Both the position numbers and the translations under genes were made by a program. Shown in pieces: positions 17,332-24,987 of a stretch of 59,401 nt of DNA. A model generated the notes under the pieces. The model had not been told where the DNA came from. It made no database searches and worked only from the letters and a program-made list of their open reading frames with translations. Every line of letters starts with the position of its first letter. Position 1 is the first letter of the stretch. Source of the stretch: an uncultured Butyricicoccus sp. (GTDB lineage: Bacteria > Bacillota > Clostridia > Oscillospirales > Butyricicoccaceae); the NCBI GenBank assembly GCA_900547195.1, contig URFQ01000005.1, forward strand, positions 1 through 59,401, read 5' to 3'.

Positions 17332-19251
17332 ATGAAGAGGATTGATCACATCCGGCGGGCGCGTGTGGCTGCGCTGCTTCTGCTGGACGTGCTGCTGGTG
17401 AATGCCGCAGTGCTCGGGGCGCTGCTGACCCGGTTTGAGTTTGATCTATCCGCGGTGGCGGAATCCGGGTTTGTCGAGCAATATTTCCACATTGCGCCGT
17501 ACTATACCATGGTGGCGCTGCTCCTGTTTGGGCTGCTGCGGCTGTACCGCAGCCTGTGGGAGTTTGCAAGCATTGAAGAACTGCAAAATATCGTGGCGGC
17601 GGCCATGCTGGCCAATCTGGCCGGCTGGCTCATCTGCCGCGGGATGAGGGTGTATCTGCCGCGCAGCACGCCGGTGCTGAATGGGATGTATCTGATGCTT
17701 GGCCTGGCCGCGGTGCGGTATACCTACCGCATGCTGCGGCGTTACCGCAACCGTCCGGGGGACGCGCGCCGGAAAACCATGCTCATCGGCGGCGGCGCGG
17801 GCGGTGCGCTTGTGCTGCGCGAATTGCAGCGCAGCACGCACAGCGGCAATAAGGTCGTCTGCATCATCGACGATGACCCGGGCAAGCACGGCACCTTTCT
17901 GCTCGGGGTCCGCATCGTCGGCGGCCGGGAAGAGATTGTGCGCTGCGCGGCGGAATACGGGATCGAGGACATTATCCTTGCGCTGCCATCCGCCCCGGCG
18001 CGCGAAAAGCGCGCGATTGTAGAGCTGTGCCAGCAGACCCGGTGCCGCATCCGCACCATGCCCGGCCTGTATCAGCTGGCAAGCGGGCAGGTGCGCGTGG
18101 ACCGGCTCCGCAATGTGGCGGTGGAAGACCTGCTCGGCCGCGACTGTGTGCAGGTGGATCTCAGCCAGATTGGCCGCGCCATTGCGGGGAAGACCGTGCT
18201 CGTCACAGGCGGGGGCGGTTCGATCGGCAGCGAGCTGTGCCGCCAGATTGCCGGCCATCACCCGGGGCGGCTGGTCATCTTTGATATCTATGAGAACAAC
18301 GCCTATGAAATCCAGCAGGAGCTGCGCCATCGGCATCCTGAGCTGGAGCTTGTGGTGCTCATCGGCTCGGTGCGCGATGAGGCACGGGTCGACCAGCTGT
18401 TTTGCACTTACCGTCCCGCGATTGTCTGCCATGCGGCCGCGCACAAACATGTGCCGCTGATGGAAGACAGCCCGAATGAGGCCGTAAAAAACAACGTATT
18501 CGGCACCTGGAACACCGCCCGTGCCGCGGACCGCTATGGCGCGGAAATCTTTGTGCTCATTTCGACCGATAAGGCGGTCAATCCCACGAACGTCATGGGC
18601 GCCTCCAAGCGCGTCTGCGAAATGGTCGTGCAGGTGCTGGGCCAGCATTCGAAAACCCGGTTCACCGCTGTGCGGTTCGGCAACGTGCTCGGCTCGAACG
18701 GCAGCGTTATCCCACTGTTCAAACGGCAGATTGCGCGGGGCGGCCCGGTGACGGTGACGCACAAGGAGATTATCCGGTATTTTATGACCATTACCGAGGC
18801 GGTATCGCTGGTTTTGCAGGCCTGTGCCTATGCGCAGGGCGGCGAGGTGTTTGTGCTCGACATGGGCGACCCGGTGCGCATTGACGACCTTGCGCGCAAT
18901 ATGATCCGCCTGTCCGGGCTGGAGCCGGATGTGGATATCCCGATTGTGTATACCGGGCTGCGTCCGGGCGAAAAGCTGTATGAAGAACTCCTCATGCAGG
19001 ACGAAGGGCTGGACAAGACCCCAAACGAGCTGATTTTCATCGGCCATTTCAACGATTTTGACGAGACCCGGCTGATGGATGCGCTGGACGAGCTGCGACA
19101 GGCCAGCGCGGACAACAGTCCGCATATCCGCAGCGTGATCCAGCGGCTGGTTCGCACCTATCATCCCGCACGGGATAGCGACCCGGCGGAGCCTCCTCAG
19201 AAGGAAGAAGACCGGCCGACGGCGCGAAAAACAGCGCACGGCGTGGCATAA
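17332..19251 (+). CDS. CapD/FlaA1-like nucleoside-diphosphate-sugar dehydratase/epimerase
   Basis: 639 residues. Four hydrophobic N-terminal segments (to about residue 140) and a CoA-binding-like Rossmann region (IGGGAGGALVLREL) precede the SDR catalytic domain. The NAD motif is GGGGSIG at 293-299. The active-site segment STDKAVNPTNVMGASK has M422 and K426 in place of the classical Tyr-x3-Lys, as in membrane UDP-GlcNAc 4,6-dehydratases (PglF, CapD, WbpM type). It would make the 4-keto-6-deoxy sugar that starts bacillosamine- or FucNAc-like residues. It sits 23 bases after kinase 2, with AAAGGGGG before the ATG. No glycosyltransferase follows, so the glycan is assembled by genes elsewhere. Confidence 0.92.
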   Translation: MKRIDHIRRARVAALLLLDVLLVNAAVLGALLTRFEFDLSAVAESGFVEQYFHIAPYYTMVALLLFGLLRLYRSLWEFASIEELQNIVAAAMLANLAGWLICRGMRVYLPRSTPVLNGMYLMLGLAAVRYTYRMLRRYRNRPGDARRKTMLIGGGAGGALVLRELQRSTHSGNKVVCIIDDDPGKHGTFLLGVRIVGGREEIVRCAAEYGIEDIILALPSAPAREKRAIVELCQQTRCRIRTMPGLYQLASGQVRVDRLRNVAVEDLLGRDCVQVDLSQIGRAIAGKTVLVTGGGGSIGSELCRQIAGHHPGRLVIFDIYENNAYEIQQELRHRHPELELVVLIGSVRDEARVDQLFCTYRPAIVCHAAAHKHVPLMEDSPNEAVKNNVFGTWNTARAADRYGAEIFVLISTDKAVNPTNVMGASKRVCEMVVQVLGQHSKTRFTAVRFGNVLGSNGSVIPLFKRQIARGGPVTVTHKEIIRYFMTITEAVSLVLQACAYAQGGEVFVLDMGDPVRIDDLARNMIRLSGLEPDVDIPIVYTGLRPGEKLYEELLMQDEGLDKTPNELIFIGHFNDFDETRLMDALDELRQASADNSPHIRSVIQRLVRTYHPARDSDPAEPPQKEEDRPTARKTAHGVA

Positions 19252-19290
19252 AGCATCCCCCCGGAACGCAATTCCAGGGGGATGCTTTAT
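19248..19290. terminator. Convergent terminator hairpin
   Basis: A 14-bp stem pairs 19248-19261 with 19277-19290, with an inner GGAA/TTCC stem. It contains the stop codons of both converging genes (CapD-like and thioesterase). No long T-run is seen on either strand, so its strength is uncertain. Confidence 0.6.
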
Positions 19291-19694
19291 GCATTTGCAA
19301 GCTTGTCCAAAACCCGGTGCAGTTCCGGGCAATGCCGCTGCAAACGCAGAATTTTGCCGTCCCGGCCCAAAAAGCAGTGGCTCGACGCGCCGCAGAAAAC
19401 CGGTTTGCCGCCGCAGGCCATTTCGTAACCAATGACCAGCTTGACGCCGCTGTATTCGCGTACCGAGACTGTGGTGCGCACCTCGTCGTTGAAGGTGGTG
19501 GTATTTTTGTAATCGCCCTGCACGCCGATGACCGGGGAGGAAATGCCTATGCTTTCGAGCTTTGCATAATTCCAGCCGATTTCGTCGAGAAAGGCCACGC
19601 GCGCTTCCTCCATCCAGCGGATGTAGTTGGAATGGTGGGTCACGCCCATTTTGTCGGTTTCGTAGTATTGGACTTTGTGCAGATACTCGCTCAT
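19287..19694 (-). CDS. Hotdog-fold acyl-CoA thioesterase (YbgC/4HBT type)
   Basis: 135 residues from ATG 19694, with GGGGAG 8 bases upstream; longer upstream readings lack a site. YYETDKMGVTHHSNYIRWMEEAR is the YbgC/4-hydroxybenzoyl-CoA thioesterase active-site block, with D14 as the expected catalytic Asp. The family hydrolyses short- or medium-chain acyl-CoA thioesters. It is a single-gene unit convergent with the capD-like gene; the substrate cannot be told from the sequence. Confidence 0.88.
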   Translation of the reverse strand: MSEYLHKVQYYETDKMGVTHHSNYIRWMEEARVAFLDEIGWNYAKLESIGISSPVIGVQGDYKNTTTFNDEVRTTVSVREYSGVKLVIGYEMACGGKPVFCGASSHCFLGRDGKILRLQRHCPELHRVLDKLANA

Positions 19695-19744
19695 GCCATG
19701 CTCCCCTTTTTTCTTTATCATAGCAGAAAATGTGCGGATGTGCA

Positions 19745-19780
19745 AGAAAAAGCCTGAAACCACTTAGTTTCAGGCTTTTG
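19745..19780 (-). terminator. Terminator of the trpB gene
   Basis: A 13-bp stem (19748-19760 with 19767-19779) around a 6-base loop reads on the minus strand into a T-rich tail. It lies just downstream of the trpB stop at 19785 and ahead of the thioesterase gene. Confidence 0.8.
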
Positions 19781-19784
19781 CACG

Positions 19785-21164
19785 TTATTCCTGTACGCCC
19801 GGAATTTTGGGCAGGGTCGCGAAACCGATTTCCAGCTCCTCATCCGAGGGGATATAGTTCTGCATGGTCTTTTCGCGGTATGCGGTGTAGGCGGTCATAT
19901 CGAAATAGCCGGTGCCGGTCAGGCCGAACAGAATGGTTTTTGCCTCGCCCGATTCCCGGCACTTGACGGCCTCGTCGATCGCCACGCGGATGGCGTGCGC
20001 GGATTCGGGCGCGGGCAGGATGGTTTCCTTCTGCGCGAAGTATACCGCTGCATCGAAAACATCGGTCTGGCGCACCGAAGTGGCCTCCATATAGCCGTCG
20101 TGGTACAGCTTGGACAGGATGGGGCTCATGCCGTGATAGCGCAGGCCGCCCGCATGGTTGGGGGCCGGGATAAAGCCCGAGCCGAGGGTGTACATCTTGG
20201 CGAGCGGGGTCACTTTGCCGGTGTCGCAGAAGTCGTAGGCATATTTGCCGCGCGTCAGCGATGGGCAGGATGCAGGCTCGACCGCGAGAATGCGCGGGTT
20301 TGCCTTGCCGGTCAGCTTATCCTGCATAAACGGCGCAATCAGGCCGCCGAGGTTGGAGCCACCGCCTGCGCAGCCGATGACAAGATCTGGGTATTCGCCC
20401 AGGATTTCCATTGCGGTTTTGGATTCCAGGCCAATGATGGACTGGTGCAGCAGCACCTGGTTGAGCACGGAACCGAGCACATAGCGGCACGAATCGGTCG
20501 TAACCGCTTTTTCAACGGCTTCGGAAATCGCACAGCCGAGCGAACCGGTGGAATCCGGGTCGGCGGCCAGGATTTTGCGGCCGGCCACGGTCGTCATGGA
20601 CGGGGAGGGGGTCACATTTGCGTCGAATACCTGCATAATCGCCTTGCGGAAGGGCTTTTGTTCATAGGAACATTTGACTTGGAAGACCTCCAGCCCAAGG
20701 CCGTAATACGAGCACGCTTCGGCGAGCGCGGTGCCCCACTGGCCGGCGCCGGTCTCGGTGGTCAGGCATTTGAGCCCCTGTTCCTTGGCATAATACGCCT
20801 GCGCAATGGCGGAGTTGAGCTTGTGGCTGCCCGAAGTGTTGTTGCCTTCAAACTTATAGTAGATCTTTGCCGGGGTATCGAGCGCCTTTTCCAGATTATA
20901 CGCGCGGATCAGCGGCGACGGGCGGTAGATCATGTACTCTTCCAGAATAGGCTCCGGGATATCAACGTAGCGGGTTTCGCCGTCCATTTCCTGGTGCGCA
21001 AGCTTTTCGCAGAAGATCGGGTACAAATCTTTTTCTTCCAGCGGCTGGCCGGTGGCCGGATTGCGCATGGGGTCGGGCTGTTCGGGCATATCGGCGCGCA
21101 GGTTGTACCACTGGCGCGGCATCTGGTCTTCGGTCAAATACAGTCTGTGCGGGATTTTTGGCAT
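19785..21164 (-). CDS. trpB: Tryptophan synthase beta chain, TrpB2 type
   Basis: 459 residues from ATG 21164, longer than classical TrpB (~400) and with the extra N-terminal region of the TrpB2 class. The PLP lysine is K115 in SGSHKLNSA. ETGAGQWGTA is the TrpB substrate loop, and CAGGGSNLGG the phosphate-binding glycine loop. It converts indole and serine to tryptophan. No trpA or other trp gene is near, so it may salvage free indole. Upstream, a T-box with a UGG specifier and a consensus promoter show that it is induced when tRNA-Trp is uncharged. Confidence 0.93.
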   Translation of the reverse strand: MPKIPHRLYLTEDQMPRQWYNLRADMPEQPDPMRNPATGQPLEEKDLYPIFCEKLAHQEMDGETRYVDIPEPILEEYMIYRPSPLIRAYNLEKALDTPAKIYYKFEGNNTSGSHKLNSAIAQAYYAKEQGLKCLTTETGAGQWGTALAEACSYYGLGLEVFQVKCSYEQKPFRKAIMQVFDANVTPSPSMTTVAGRKILAADPDSTGSLGCAISEAVEKAVTTDSCRYVLGSVLNQVLLHQSIIGLESKTAMEILGEYPDLVIGCAGGGSNLGGLIAPFMQDKLTGKANPRILAVEPASCPSLTRGKYAYDFCDTGKVTPLAKMYTLGSGFIPAPNHAGGLRYHGMSPILSKLYHDGYMEATSVRQTDVFDAAVYFAQKETILPAPESAHAIRVAIDEAVKCRESGEAKTILFGLTGTGYFDMTAYTAYREKTMQNYIPSDEELEIGFATLPKIPGVQE

Positions 21165-21204
21165 GAAAATCGCTTCCTTTCGTAGATCGCTGTTATTTCT
21201 CAAT

Positions 21205-21480
21205 AAAAAACGCTTCCGCCCCATATTCTGGGACAGAAGCGGTATTCTTCTGCGGTACCACCCGGATTGGCGCGAAAGCGCCCTCTTTGGCCGCGCACAG
21301 CATGGATGCGCGCCCCTCTGGTAACGGGAGGGGAACCCGGCGCGGATACTCGGGGGAATCCCCTTTCGCCTTGCCCTCGGAAGTCCATTCACACCGGCCT
21401 GCACCCGCCGCAATCACACCGCCTGCGGCTCTCTTTGCGGTCAGTTTCCGGGCTACTCGTCTTCGTCAACGGTTTGTCTA
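21205..21480 (-). promoter_or_regulatory. T-box riboswitch, tRNA-Trp specific
   Basis: Minus-strand leader of trpB. The T-box core GGGTGGTACCGCAG lies at 21263-21250. Stem I begins with GACGAAGACGAGTAG (about 21465) and the AGAGAGCCGC segment follows. The specifier loop reads GAA-TGG-ACT with UGG at 21387-21385, the Trp codon. The terminator is an 11-bp stem closing AGAATAT, followed by T6 at 21210-21205. Uncharged tRNA-Trp binding would favour the antiterminator. Confidence 0.92.
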
Positions 21481-21487
21481 TGGTGTC

Positions 21488-21516
21488 ATTATATGCGCCC
21501 GCCGGCGCTTTGTCAA
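21488..21516 (-). promoter_or_regulatory. Consensus promoter of the T-box/trpB transcript
   Basis: On the minus strand, TTGACA (21516-21511), exactly 17 bases and TATAAT (21493-21488) form a perfect sigma-A promoter. Transcription would start about 21480, at the T-box 5' end. Confidence 0.9.
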
Positions 21517-21530
21517 GCGAAAGCGTGAAA

Positions 21531-21713
21531 TTATTTTTCGCTGTCCCGCAGGGCGATGAACAGACCGACGGCGGCGAACAGGAGGGCAAACAGAACGATG
21601 GCGCGCAGCAGATACGGCTCCACGCTGCCGCTGAGGATTGTGCCCAGCACGATCATGGACAGAAAGAACATCATGCCGGAAAACAAGACAATACCGACCA
21701 CAGAACGTTTCAT
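21531..21713 (-). CDS. Small two-helix membrane protein
   Basis: 60 residues from ATG 21713, with AAGGGAG 9 bases upstream; the earlier in-frame ATG abuts that site. Two hydrophobic helices (SVVGIVLFSGMMFFLSMIVLGTIL and RAIVLFALLFAAVGLFIAL) are joined by a short SGSVEPYL turn. No family is recognised. It lies between the trpB promoter and the divergent XRE gene. Confidence 0.6.
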   Translation of the reverse strand: MKRSVVGIVLFSGMMFFLSMIVLGTILSGSVEPYLLRAIVLFALLFAAVGLFIALRDSEK

Positions 21714-21834
21714 TAAGATCATCTCCCTTGTGTATTTCAATATAACACAGGCATGCGATTGCGGATAGCGGCGAAATATACAACAATTTCAAAATATTTT
21801 GCAGCAGAATTCGTGAAATCCGTTTCCGTTTATG

Positions 21835-21849
21835 GTAACGATGTGTTAC
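21835..21849. promoter_or_regulatory. Candidate operator upstream of the XRE gene
   Basis: GTAAC-N5-GTTAC, a perfect dyad, lies 29 bases ahead of the XRE regulator start. Its position and symmetry suit autoregulation by that regulator; this is inference. Confidence 0.45.
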
Positions 21850-21877
21850 ACTAAAGAAAACCAAAGGAGGGATATCC

Positions 21878-22210
21878 ATGGCTGTTTCTTTACGACTCAA
21901 GGAGCTGCGCCTTCAAGCGGGCGCAACCCAGACCGAGCTGGCGCGGCTGCTCGGCGTCAGTCGAGAAGCCTATTCCATGTACGAATCCGGCAAGCGCCAG
22001 CCGGGGCTGGCTGCTTTGGACACGCTGGCGGCATACTATCGCGTCACCGTCGATTACCTGCTCGGCCGCACGGATTGCCCGGACGCCGAGCCGCTCGCCC
22101 CCGACGAGCGGGCGCTGCTCGTGCGTTACCGCGCGCTGGACGAGCGTGGGAAGCGCGCGCTGTCCGGCCTCGCGGAACTGGAAACCATCCTGCAAAAAAA
22201 CCCGGAATGA
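21878..22210 (+). CDS. XRE-family transcriptional regulator
   Basis: 110 residues from ATG 21878 with AAAGGAGGG before it. Residues ~5-62 are an HTH_3 domain (LKELRLQAGATQTELARLLGVSREAYSMYESGKRQP), ending VTVDYLLGR, typical of SinR-like repressors. The C-terminal 45 residues are helical and may mediate dimerisation. The target is unknown, with its own operator at 21835-21849 the best guess. The stop codon lies inside a terminator hairpin shared with the converging ECF gene. Confidence 0.88.
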   Translation: MAVSLRLKELRLQAGATQTELARLLGVSREAYSMYESGKRQPGLAALDTLAAYYRVTVDYLLGRTDCPDAEPLAPDERALLVRYRALDERGKRALSGLAELETILQKNPE

Positions 22211-22228
22211 AGCTTCATTCCGGGTTTT
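22197..22228. terminator. Bidirectional terminator (XRE / ECF S component)
   Basis: The stem AAACCCGGAATGAAGC / GCTTCATTCCGGGTTT is followed by T on the plus strand and preceded by an A-run that gives T on the minus strand. It separates convergent genes. Confidence 0.85.
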
Positions 22229-22230
22229 TC

Positions 22231-22812
22231 TCACGGCTGCATGCCGATCTGGCGATAAAAATTGGTTGCCGCGAGCGCGTGGCGCAGGACGGGCGTGAGC
22301 ACCGCTGTGACGGCGACGGCAATGACCACATTTGGCAGCGAGGCCGCCAGCTTGGGGATGTTCGCCACAAACGCGGGGCCGAACGCACTGCCCGCAGCCA
22401 TCAGAACAATCACGTTCTTGGCTGTGTAGAACACACTGGAAAACAGCGCCGCAACAATACTGGCCGCCAGGTTGCGGCCGTTTCTGCGGCCGGCCGCGCC
22501 GCCCGCATGGGCGATCGCGCCGCAGATATACGCCATCAGGAAAAAGCGCAGGAAGGTGATCCATGCTTCGGGCACATACTCGGGCGTCATCAGGTCAAAG
22601 AACATGGAGCCAAATCCGGACGCCAACCCGCCGCGCCAGCCGCCGAGCAGAATGCCCGCCATCAGGATGAAAGCGTTTGCCAGCTTGATCATGGTTGTGC
22701 CGGTTGGGGTCGGGATGCGGATGGACAGGAACATCGTGACCACAAAAACAACTGCGGCCATAATTGCAACGGCAACCACGTCGTAAATAGAGATTTTCTT
22801 TTTTTCGTTCAT
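22231..22812 (-). CDS. ECF transporter S component (substrate unknown)
   Basis: 193 residues with about five to six membrane helices. The N-terminus KKKISIYDVVAVAIMAAVVFVVTMF and the central AFILMAGILLGGWRGGLASGFGSMFFDLMTP resemble vitamin-binding S components of energy-coupling-factor importers (riboflavin/DUF1393-like group). The shared EcfA/A'/T module is not in the window, as expected for group II transporters. A vitamin is the likely cargo, but no riboswitch was recognised upstream to name it. Confidence 0.75.
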   Translation of the reverse strand: MNEKKKISIYDVVAVAIMAAVVFVVTMFLSIRIPTPTGTTMIKLANAFILMAGILLGGWRGGLASGFGSMFFDLMTPEYVPEAWITFLRFFLMAYICGAIAHAGGAAGRRNGRNLAASIVAALFSSVFYTAKNVIVLMAAGSAFGPAFVANIPKLAASLPNVVIAVAVTAVLTPVLRHALAATNFYRQIGMQP

Positions 22813-23008
22813 TTTTAGTACCCCCTCAAACGGTTTGTTTTTTGAATGATATTACTATACAATGGAATCTGGCATTTTAATAGAACCAATTTTCACTAAT
22901 TTTACAATGCCAGATTTTGCGCATAAAGCGGTTGCGTTCCGGGGAAACTGGACGTAACCGCCGCATGCGGCGTTTACCATAGAAAACAAAAGGAAGGGAG
23001 GGAGGCTT

Positions 23009-23452
23009 ATGAAGCTCAACCAGACCGAATACCAGCATATGCTGCAAAAAGAGTCGCCGAATTCCCCGCTGGGGCGCGATATGCTGTGGGCGGGCGTGAT
23101 CGGCGGCCTGATCTGCGTGGTCGGCGAGGCGGTCTCGACCTTTTACAAAGGACGCGGCATGGATACCGAGGGCGCAGCGGGCGCAACCGCGATTACCATG
23201 GTGTTCTTGGGCGCGCTGCTGACCGGCCTGCACCTGTATGACAAGCTGGCCAAGCACGCAGGCGCAGGCACCATTGTGCCCATCACCGGCTTTGCCAACG
23301 CGATCGTGTCCCCGGCCATGGAGTTTAAGTCGGAGGGTCTTGTGCTCGGCCTTGGAGCCAAGCTGTTTACCATTGCCGGGCCGGTGCTTGTGTACGGCAT
23401 CTCGGCCAGCGTGATCTATGGGCTGATCCTGTATTTCTTTGGGGGATCGTGA
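23009..23452 (+). CDS. spoVAC: Stage V sporulation protein AC
   Basis: 147 residues with four to five membrane helices. The C-terminal block FANAIVSPAMEFKSEGLVLGLGAKLFTIAGPVLVYGISASVIYGLI is characteristic of SpoVAC/SpoVAE-type proteins. SpoVA proteins form the inner-membrane channel for calcium dipicolinate in spores; SpoVAC is a mechanosensitive component in Bacillus. The usual neighbours spoVAD and spoVAE are absent here. AGGAAGGGAGG precedes the ATG and a strong terminator follows. Its presence marks an endospore former. Confidence 0.88.
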   Translation: MKLNQTEYQHMLQKESPNSPLGRDMLWAGVIGGLICVVGEAVSTFYKGRGMDTEGAAGATAITMVFLGALLTGLHLYDKLAKHAGAGTIVPITGFANAIVSPAMEFKSEGLVLGLGAKLFTIAGPVLVYGISASVIYGLILYFFGGS

Positions 23453-23461
23453 TTGGAAGCA

Positions 23462-23494
23462 AAAGAACGCCGTCCGCGGACGGCGTTCTTTTTT
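23462..23494 (+). terminator. Terminator after spoVAC
   Basis: A near-perfect GC-rich palindrome (AGAACGCCGTCC / GGACGGCGTTCT) followed by T6, starting 10 bases after the spoVAC stop. Confidence 0.9.
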
Positions 23495-23597
23495 GTCCGG
23501 CGGGAAGCCGGATTGGAAATTAGGAGATCAGGAGATGGATTCCCCAAAAAGATGGGCTTGTGAAAAAGGGCGTCTGCTGCCCGCGCTTTTCATGCCG

Positions 23598-24623
23598 TTA
23601 GCGCTGGATGCGGCCCGAGCCGTCGCCGCCGGCCAGTTTCTCGACCTCGGCAACTGTGACCATATTGTAATCGCCCTCAATGGAGTGTTTGAGCGCGGAC
23701 GCCGCGACCGCAAACTCGACCGCCTGCTGGGTGGTCTTGCCGGAGAGCAGGGAGTAGATCAGGCCGCCGCCGAAGGAGTCGCCGCCGCCGACGCGGTCGA
23801 TGATATGCAGATCGTATTTCTTGGAAAAGCAGTATTCGCCGGAAGCCACGTCATAGAGCATGGCGCTCCAGCCGTTGTCAAACGCAGAATGGGACTCACG
23901 CAGGGTAATGGCAACCTTTTCGAAACCAAATCGATCCGCCAGCTGCTTTGCAACCGATTTATAGCCCTCGCGGTTGATCTCGCCCGCATAAATATCGGTC
24001 GCCTCGGCCTCGATGCCGAAGACGTCCTTCGCGTCTTCCTCGTTGGAGATGCACACGTCCACATACTGGCACAGGTCGGTCATCGCGGCGCGCGCTTCGT
24101 CGCGGGTCCACAGCTTGCCGCGATAGTTCAGGTCGCAGGAGATCTTCACGCCGTGCGCCTTGGCGGCCTTGCAGGCTTCGCGGCAGATGTCAACGACGTT
24201 TGCGCCGAGCGCCGGGGTGATGCCGGTGAAGTGGAACCAGTCCACGCCCTCAAAGATGGCGTCCCAGTCGAAGTCCGCGGTGGAAGCCTCCTGAATCGCG
24301 GAATGCGCGCGGTCATAAATGCAGACCGAGCCGCGCTGGGAAGCGCCTTTTTCATTATAATAGATGCCCACACGGTCGCCGCCGCGGGTAATTTTCGTGG
24401 TGTCTACGCCGTAGCGGCGCAGGGAATTGACCGCTGCCTGGCCGATGGCGTGCGCGGGCAGCTTGGTGACAAACGCCGCGTCCATGCCGTAGTTTGCCAG
24501 CGAGACCGCGACGTTGGCTTCGCCGCCGCCAAAGCTGAATTCCAGATGGTCGGCCTGTACGAAGCGCTCATAGTGATATGGCTGAAGGCGTACCATCAGC
24601 TCGCCGAAAGTTACGATTTTCAT
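23598..24623 (-). CDS. kdgK: 2-keto-3-deoxygluconate kinase (PfkB family)
   Basis: 341 residues from ATG 24623 (GGGAGGAAA upstream). It has the PfkB signatures: N-terminal FGGGEANVAVSLA, and the C-terminal DRVGGGDSFGGGLIYSLL with the catalytic Asp in GGGD. Length and sequence suit KDG kinases, which phosphorylate 2-keto-3-deoxygluconate to KDPG. It is the last gene of a three-gene minus-strand operon after the KDPG aldolase and a VOC protein, giving the lower pathway of uronate/pectin breakdown. Control by the divergent IclR regulator is likely. Confidence 0.9.
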   Translation of the reverse strand: MKIVTFGELMVRLQPYHYERFVQADHLEFSFGGGEANVAVSLANYGMDAAFVTKLPAHAIGQAAVNSLRRYGVDTTKITRGGDRVGIYYNEKGASQRGSVCIYDRAHSAIQEASTADFDWDAIFEGVDWFHFTGITPALGANVVDICREACKAAKAHGVKISCDLNYRGKLWTRDEARAAMTDLCQYVDVCISNEEDAKDVFGIEAEATDIYAGEINREGYKSVAKQLADRFGFEKVAITLRESHSAFDNGWSAMLYDVASGEYCFSKKYDLHIIDRVGGGDSFGGGLIYSLLSGKTTQQAVEFAVAASALKHSIEGDYNMVTVAEVEKLAGGDGSGRIQR

Positions 24624-24639
24624 CAAATTTCCTCCCATG

Positions 24640-24987
24640 TTAAGACTGCTTCCCGACCAGATGGACGGCAAAGCCGCAGATTTCTTCGGTCAGGTAAATG
24701 GCGTTCAGGGCGCCGTCCGCCTTATATTTTGCGGTTTCCGGGTCAAAGGCAAAGCCACGGGCTTCGAGTTCTGCTTTGGCGGCCGCCACATCGGGCGTGC
24801 CGATGGCGATGTGGCCGTTTTTGCCCTTATAGGGGGATTTCATCAGCTCAATCGGGCCGGAGAAGACCGAGCTGCTGCCTTCCTTGACGGCAAAGCCAAA
24901 CAGGGCGGCAAACAGACCGGCGGCTTTGCGGGCCTCCTCCTCATGGGCGGCGTTGACGCCGATATGCGCGAGCGAATACTCAGACAC
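24640..24987 (-). CDS. VOC-superfamily protein of the KDG operon
   Basis: 115 residues, a single glyoxalase/bleomycin-resistance (VOC) fold: N-terminal SLAHIGVNAAHEEEARKAAGLFAALFGF, central KNGHIAIGTPDVAAAKAELEARGF, and ITLTEE-like metal-strand positions near the end. It overlaps the aldolase gene by 8 bases and is 16 bases from kdgK, so it belongs to the operon. VOC enzymes are metal-dependent isomerases, lyases or dioxygenases. A role in handling a KDG-related keto sugar is plausible but unproven. Confidence 0.8.
   Translation of the reverse strand: MSEYSLAHIGVNAAHEEEARKAAGLFAALFGFAVKEGSSSVFSGPIELMKSPYKGKNGHIAIGTPDVAAAKAELEARGFAFDPETAKYKADGALNAIYLTEEICGFAVHLVGKQS

Noticed and set aside
12853..19251. 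Complete capsule or exopolysaccharide biosynthesis cluster
   Set aside because: Only regulators, chain-length proteins and one nucleotide-sugar enzyme are present; no glycosyltransferase, initiating transferase, flippase or polymerase gene was found.
17446..19332. A 628-codon minus-strand open frame opposite the CapD-like gene
   Set aside because: No recognisable protein, and it covers exactly the SDR-coding gene; antisense shadow.
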